Of a stretch of DNA of 64,000 bases, positions 62,671 to 64,000 are shown piece by piece; position 1 is the first letter of the stretch; each line of letters starts with the position of its first letter. Origin of the DNA: PALSA-1296 sp038322815 (GTDB lineage: Bacteria > Bacteroidota > Ignavibacteria > Palsa-1295); contig JBBQGG010000005.1 of assembly GCA_038322815.1 (NCBI GenBank), positions 1 to 64,000 of the forward strand. Direction: 5' to 3'. Below the pieces are notes generated by a model. The model was not told where the DNA came from, ran no database searches, and saw nothing but the letters and a program-made list of their open reading frames with translations. The translations under genes were made by a program, and so were the position numbers.

Positions 62671-62689
62671 GAAAGAAAATTAATTATTT

Positions 62690-63685
62690 TTAATTTTTAA
62701 CAGCTGAATTCTCTTTAATGGACTCCATGATCATCTCTGCAACCTCTAAAGCGGCGTGTCCGTCACCACCTGAAACAATAGGATTTGAGTTATTTTTGAT
62801 CGCATCACGAAAAAGCTCAAGTTCATATTTTAGGGGATTTAGCTCCGGCACATCGGGCTTCTCGTATATTATATTCAGTTTTTTTTCTGCGCGTTCGATC
62901 TCACCGAGATTAAATACAAGTGATTTGATGTCGTTGGATTCATTAGCTCCGACAAGGTGAAAAACTTCCGAGCTTTTCGCAGCAAAATCAACGGAGAGAT
63001 AAGCATCGCGTTCAAATATACGAAGCTTCCGTATCGGATTTTGCGAAATGCGGCTTGCCGTAACATTAGCAACAGCGCCGCTCTTAAATTTTATCCGCGC
63101 ATTTGCAATATCAATTTCATCTGATACTACTGATACGCCGCTTGCATCTACACTACTAACATCCGACTTTGCAAGAGAGAGAATAACATCGATATCATGG
63201 ATCATCAGATCGAGAACAACGGCAACATCTGTTCCGCGAGGTTTGAATTGTGCTAGCCGGTGCGATTCAAAGAACATGGGCTGCGTAATATACTTTTCTA
63301 TCGAGAGCAGTGCAGGGTTGAATCGCTCAACATGCCCAACTTGAATTTTAACATTTTTTTTCTCTGCCAGAGATATTAATTCTTTCGCTTCTGCAATCGT
63401 CGTCGTGATGGGCTTTTCGATAAAAACATGCTTACCATGTTCTATCGCCTGTTTTGCAACTTCAAAATGCGCGACTGTAGGAGTTACGATCGAAAGTGCA
63501 TCGGCTTCTTTTATGATCGTAGATAAATCTAAACAAGCCTTCACGCCATTTTCTTCGGCGACATGACGGGCTTCATCAGAATTGGAATCATAAACTCCTA
63601 TAAGTTTTGCGTCCGAAACTTCCCCCCAAAGCTTTGCATGTATCTTTCCGAGATGGCCAATGCCTATAACACCGATTTTAAGCAT
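62690..63685 (-). CDS. Gfo/Idh/MocA family oxidoreductase
   Basis: 331 aa. The N-terminal Rossmann domain shows VIGIGHLGKIHAKLWG, and FIEKPITTTIAEAKEL (EKP motif) is the active-site signature. GHVERFNPALLSIEKYI and MIHDIDVILSL fit the C-terminal domain. Members act on sugars, inositol or lipopolysaccharide precursors; the substrate is not evident. It is 6 bases after the barrel-protein gene that enters from the right edge. Confidence 0.9.
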   Translation of the reverse strand: MLKIGVIGIGHLGKIHAKLWGEVSDAKLIGVYDSNSDEARHVAEENGVKACLDLSTIIKEADALSIVTPTVAHFEVAKQAIEHGKHVFIEKPITTTIAEAKELISLAEKKNVKIQVGHVERFNPALLSIEKYITQPMFFESHRLAQFKPRGTDVAVVLDLMIHDIDVILSLAKSDVSSVDASGVSVVSDEIDIANARIKFKSGAVANVTASRISQNPIRKLRIFERDAYLSVDFAAKSSEVFHLVGANESNDIKSLVFNLGEIERAEKKLNIIYEKPDVPELNPLKYELELFRDAIKNNSNPIVSGGDGHAALEVAEMIMESIKENSAVKN

Positions 63686-63691
63686 GAAATA

Positions 63692-64000
63692 TTAAAATGT
63701 TGTTCCTAATCCAACAACATACCGGAATGCAAAATTCTTTGTACCGTCGAATGGATGATTCAAATAGAGCGGAAAATAAAAGCTGATCGTTGGAATCTGC
63801 CCGTATTCGCTCACTACTCCCTGCAATTGCCATGGTAGCCATGACAGAATATTTATCTTCACTGCCACTCCTGCATCTGTTAGCACATGCTTCAAGATAT
63901 CCGAGCCTGTTTCTCCAACGGGGGGATTGCCGTATTGAAAACTACCGGTCCAGCCGGCATCACCAAATAATCCGAATTCAAACGAAGCAGCAAAACTTCC
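63692..64000 (-). CDS. Outer-membrane protein, C-terminal end (5' part outside window)
   Basis: The frame enters from the right edge and ends at 63692. It shows barrel strands (FEFGLFGDAGWTGSFQYG, YFPLYLNHP, FAFRYVVGLGTTF) with a terminal Phe, the usual outer-membrane signal. FGDAGW resembles the last strands of BamA/surface-antigen or PD40-barrel proteins. Only ~102 residues are visible, so no family is assigned. Confidence 0.6.
   Translation of the reverse strand, partial: GSFAASFEFGLFGDAGWTGSFQYGNPPVGETGSDILKHVLTDAGVAVKINILSWLPWQLQGVVSEYGQIPTISFYFPLYLNHPFDGTKNFAFRYVVGLGTTF

Overview
This window looks like chromosome from a Bacteroidota/FCB-group bacterium, with the Ignavibacteria/Kapabacteria/Chlorobi side as a plausible but unproven placement. 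The indicators are: (i) many lipoproteins and outer-membrane barrels ending in aromatic residues; (ii) two proteins with the PD40-propeller plus OmpA layout of the type IX secretion protein PorE; (iii) a promoter in front of the HU gene that matches the Bacteroidota consensus TTTG-N19-TAnnTTTG exactly; (iv) a bacillithiol enzyme (BshB1); and (v) a moderately AT-rich composition by eye. No phage, plasmid, transposase or CRISPR locus was seen. It reads as core chromosome with envelope genes scattered through it.

Layout, left half. Positions 1-1936 hold the 5' part of a very long secreted repeat protein (minus). 2170-10199 is a plus-strand run: RodZ-like protein, ligA, a membrane protein and mfd. 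10206-15864 is a minus-strand run: argS, a CNNM/CorC-type protein, a PorE-like OmpA protein and nadD. HU (16315-16596) has its own promoter and terminator. 16702-20392 is a tightly overlapping three-gene outer-membrane/lipoprotein operon. 20478-25438 carries an NDP-sugar epimerase-like gene, an Ig-like lipoprotein, an APC permease and bshB1. 25574-28557 is a plus run: small exported protein, LytR_C protein, rsfS and a beta-CASP nuclease. 28645-30888 holds ispE and a DUF4139 protein. 30944-33337 pairs L-lysine 6-transaminase with a tryptophan 2,3-dioxygenase family gene.

Layout, right half. guaB, an exported protein and a TPR protein precede tRNA-Pro(GGG). Next come a ligase-associated-type exonuclease, an asparagine-synthase-like protein lacking its glutaminase cysteine, a DUF2007 protein, mdh, a lipoprotein, and a DprE1/DprE2-like pair. 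A YncE-like propeller, a barrel protein, trxA and dnaE follow, then a frameshifted FkbM methyltransferase, livF-livG-gcvT, and an MlaE/MlaF-type ABC pair. The last large unit (57112-61942) is an operon with one inner-membrane-anchored protein and two full-length paralogous outer-membrane proteins. ribE, a Gfo/Idh/MocA oxidoreductase and the 3' end of a barrel gene finish the window.

The most interesting non-gene signal is a set of 7-bp-period tandem arrays, often arranged as inverted repeats at gene ends, with one inside a coding sequence. A second family is REP-like palindromes with a GGACT..AGTCC core. The most interesting gene set is the 57112-61942 operon, which may be an envelope-spanning apparatus related to, or parallel with, type IX secretion. 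All assignments are from reading the sequence; no database search was possible.
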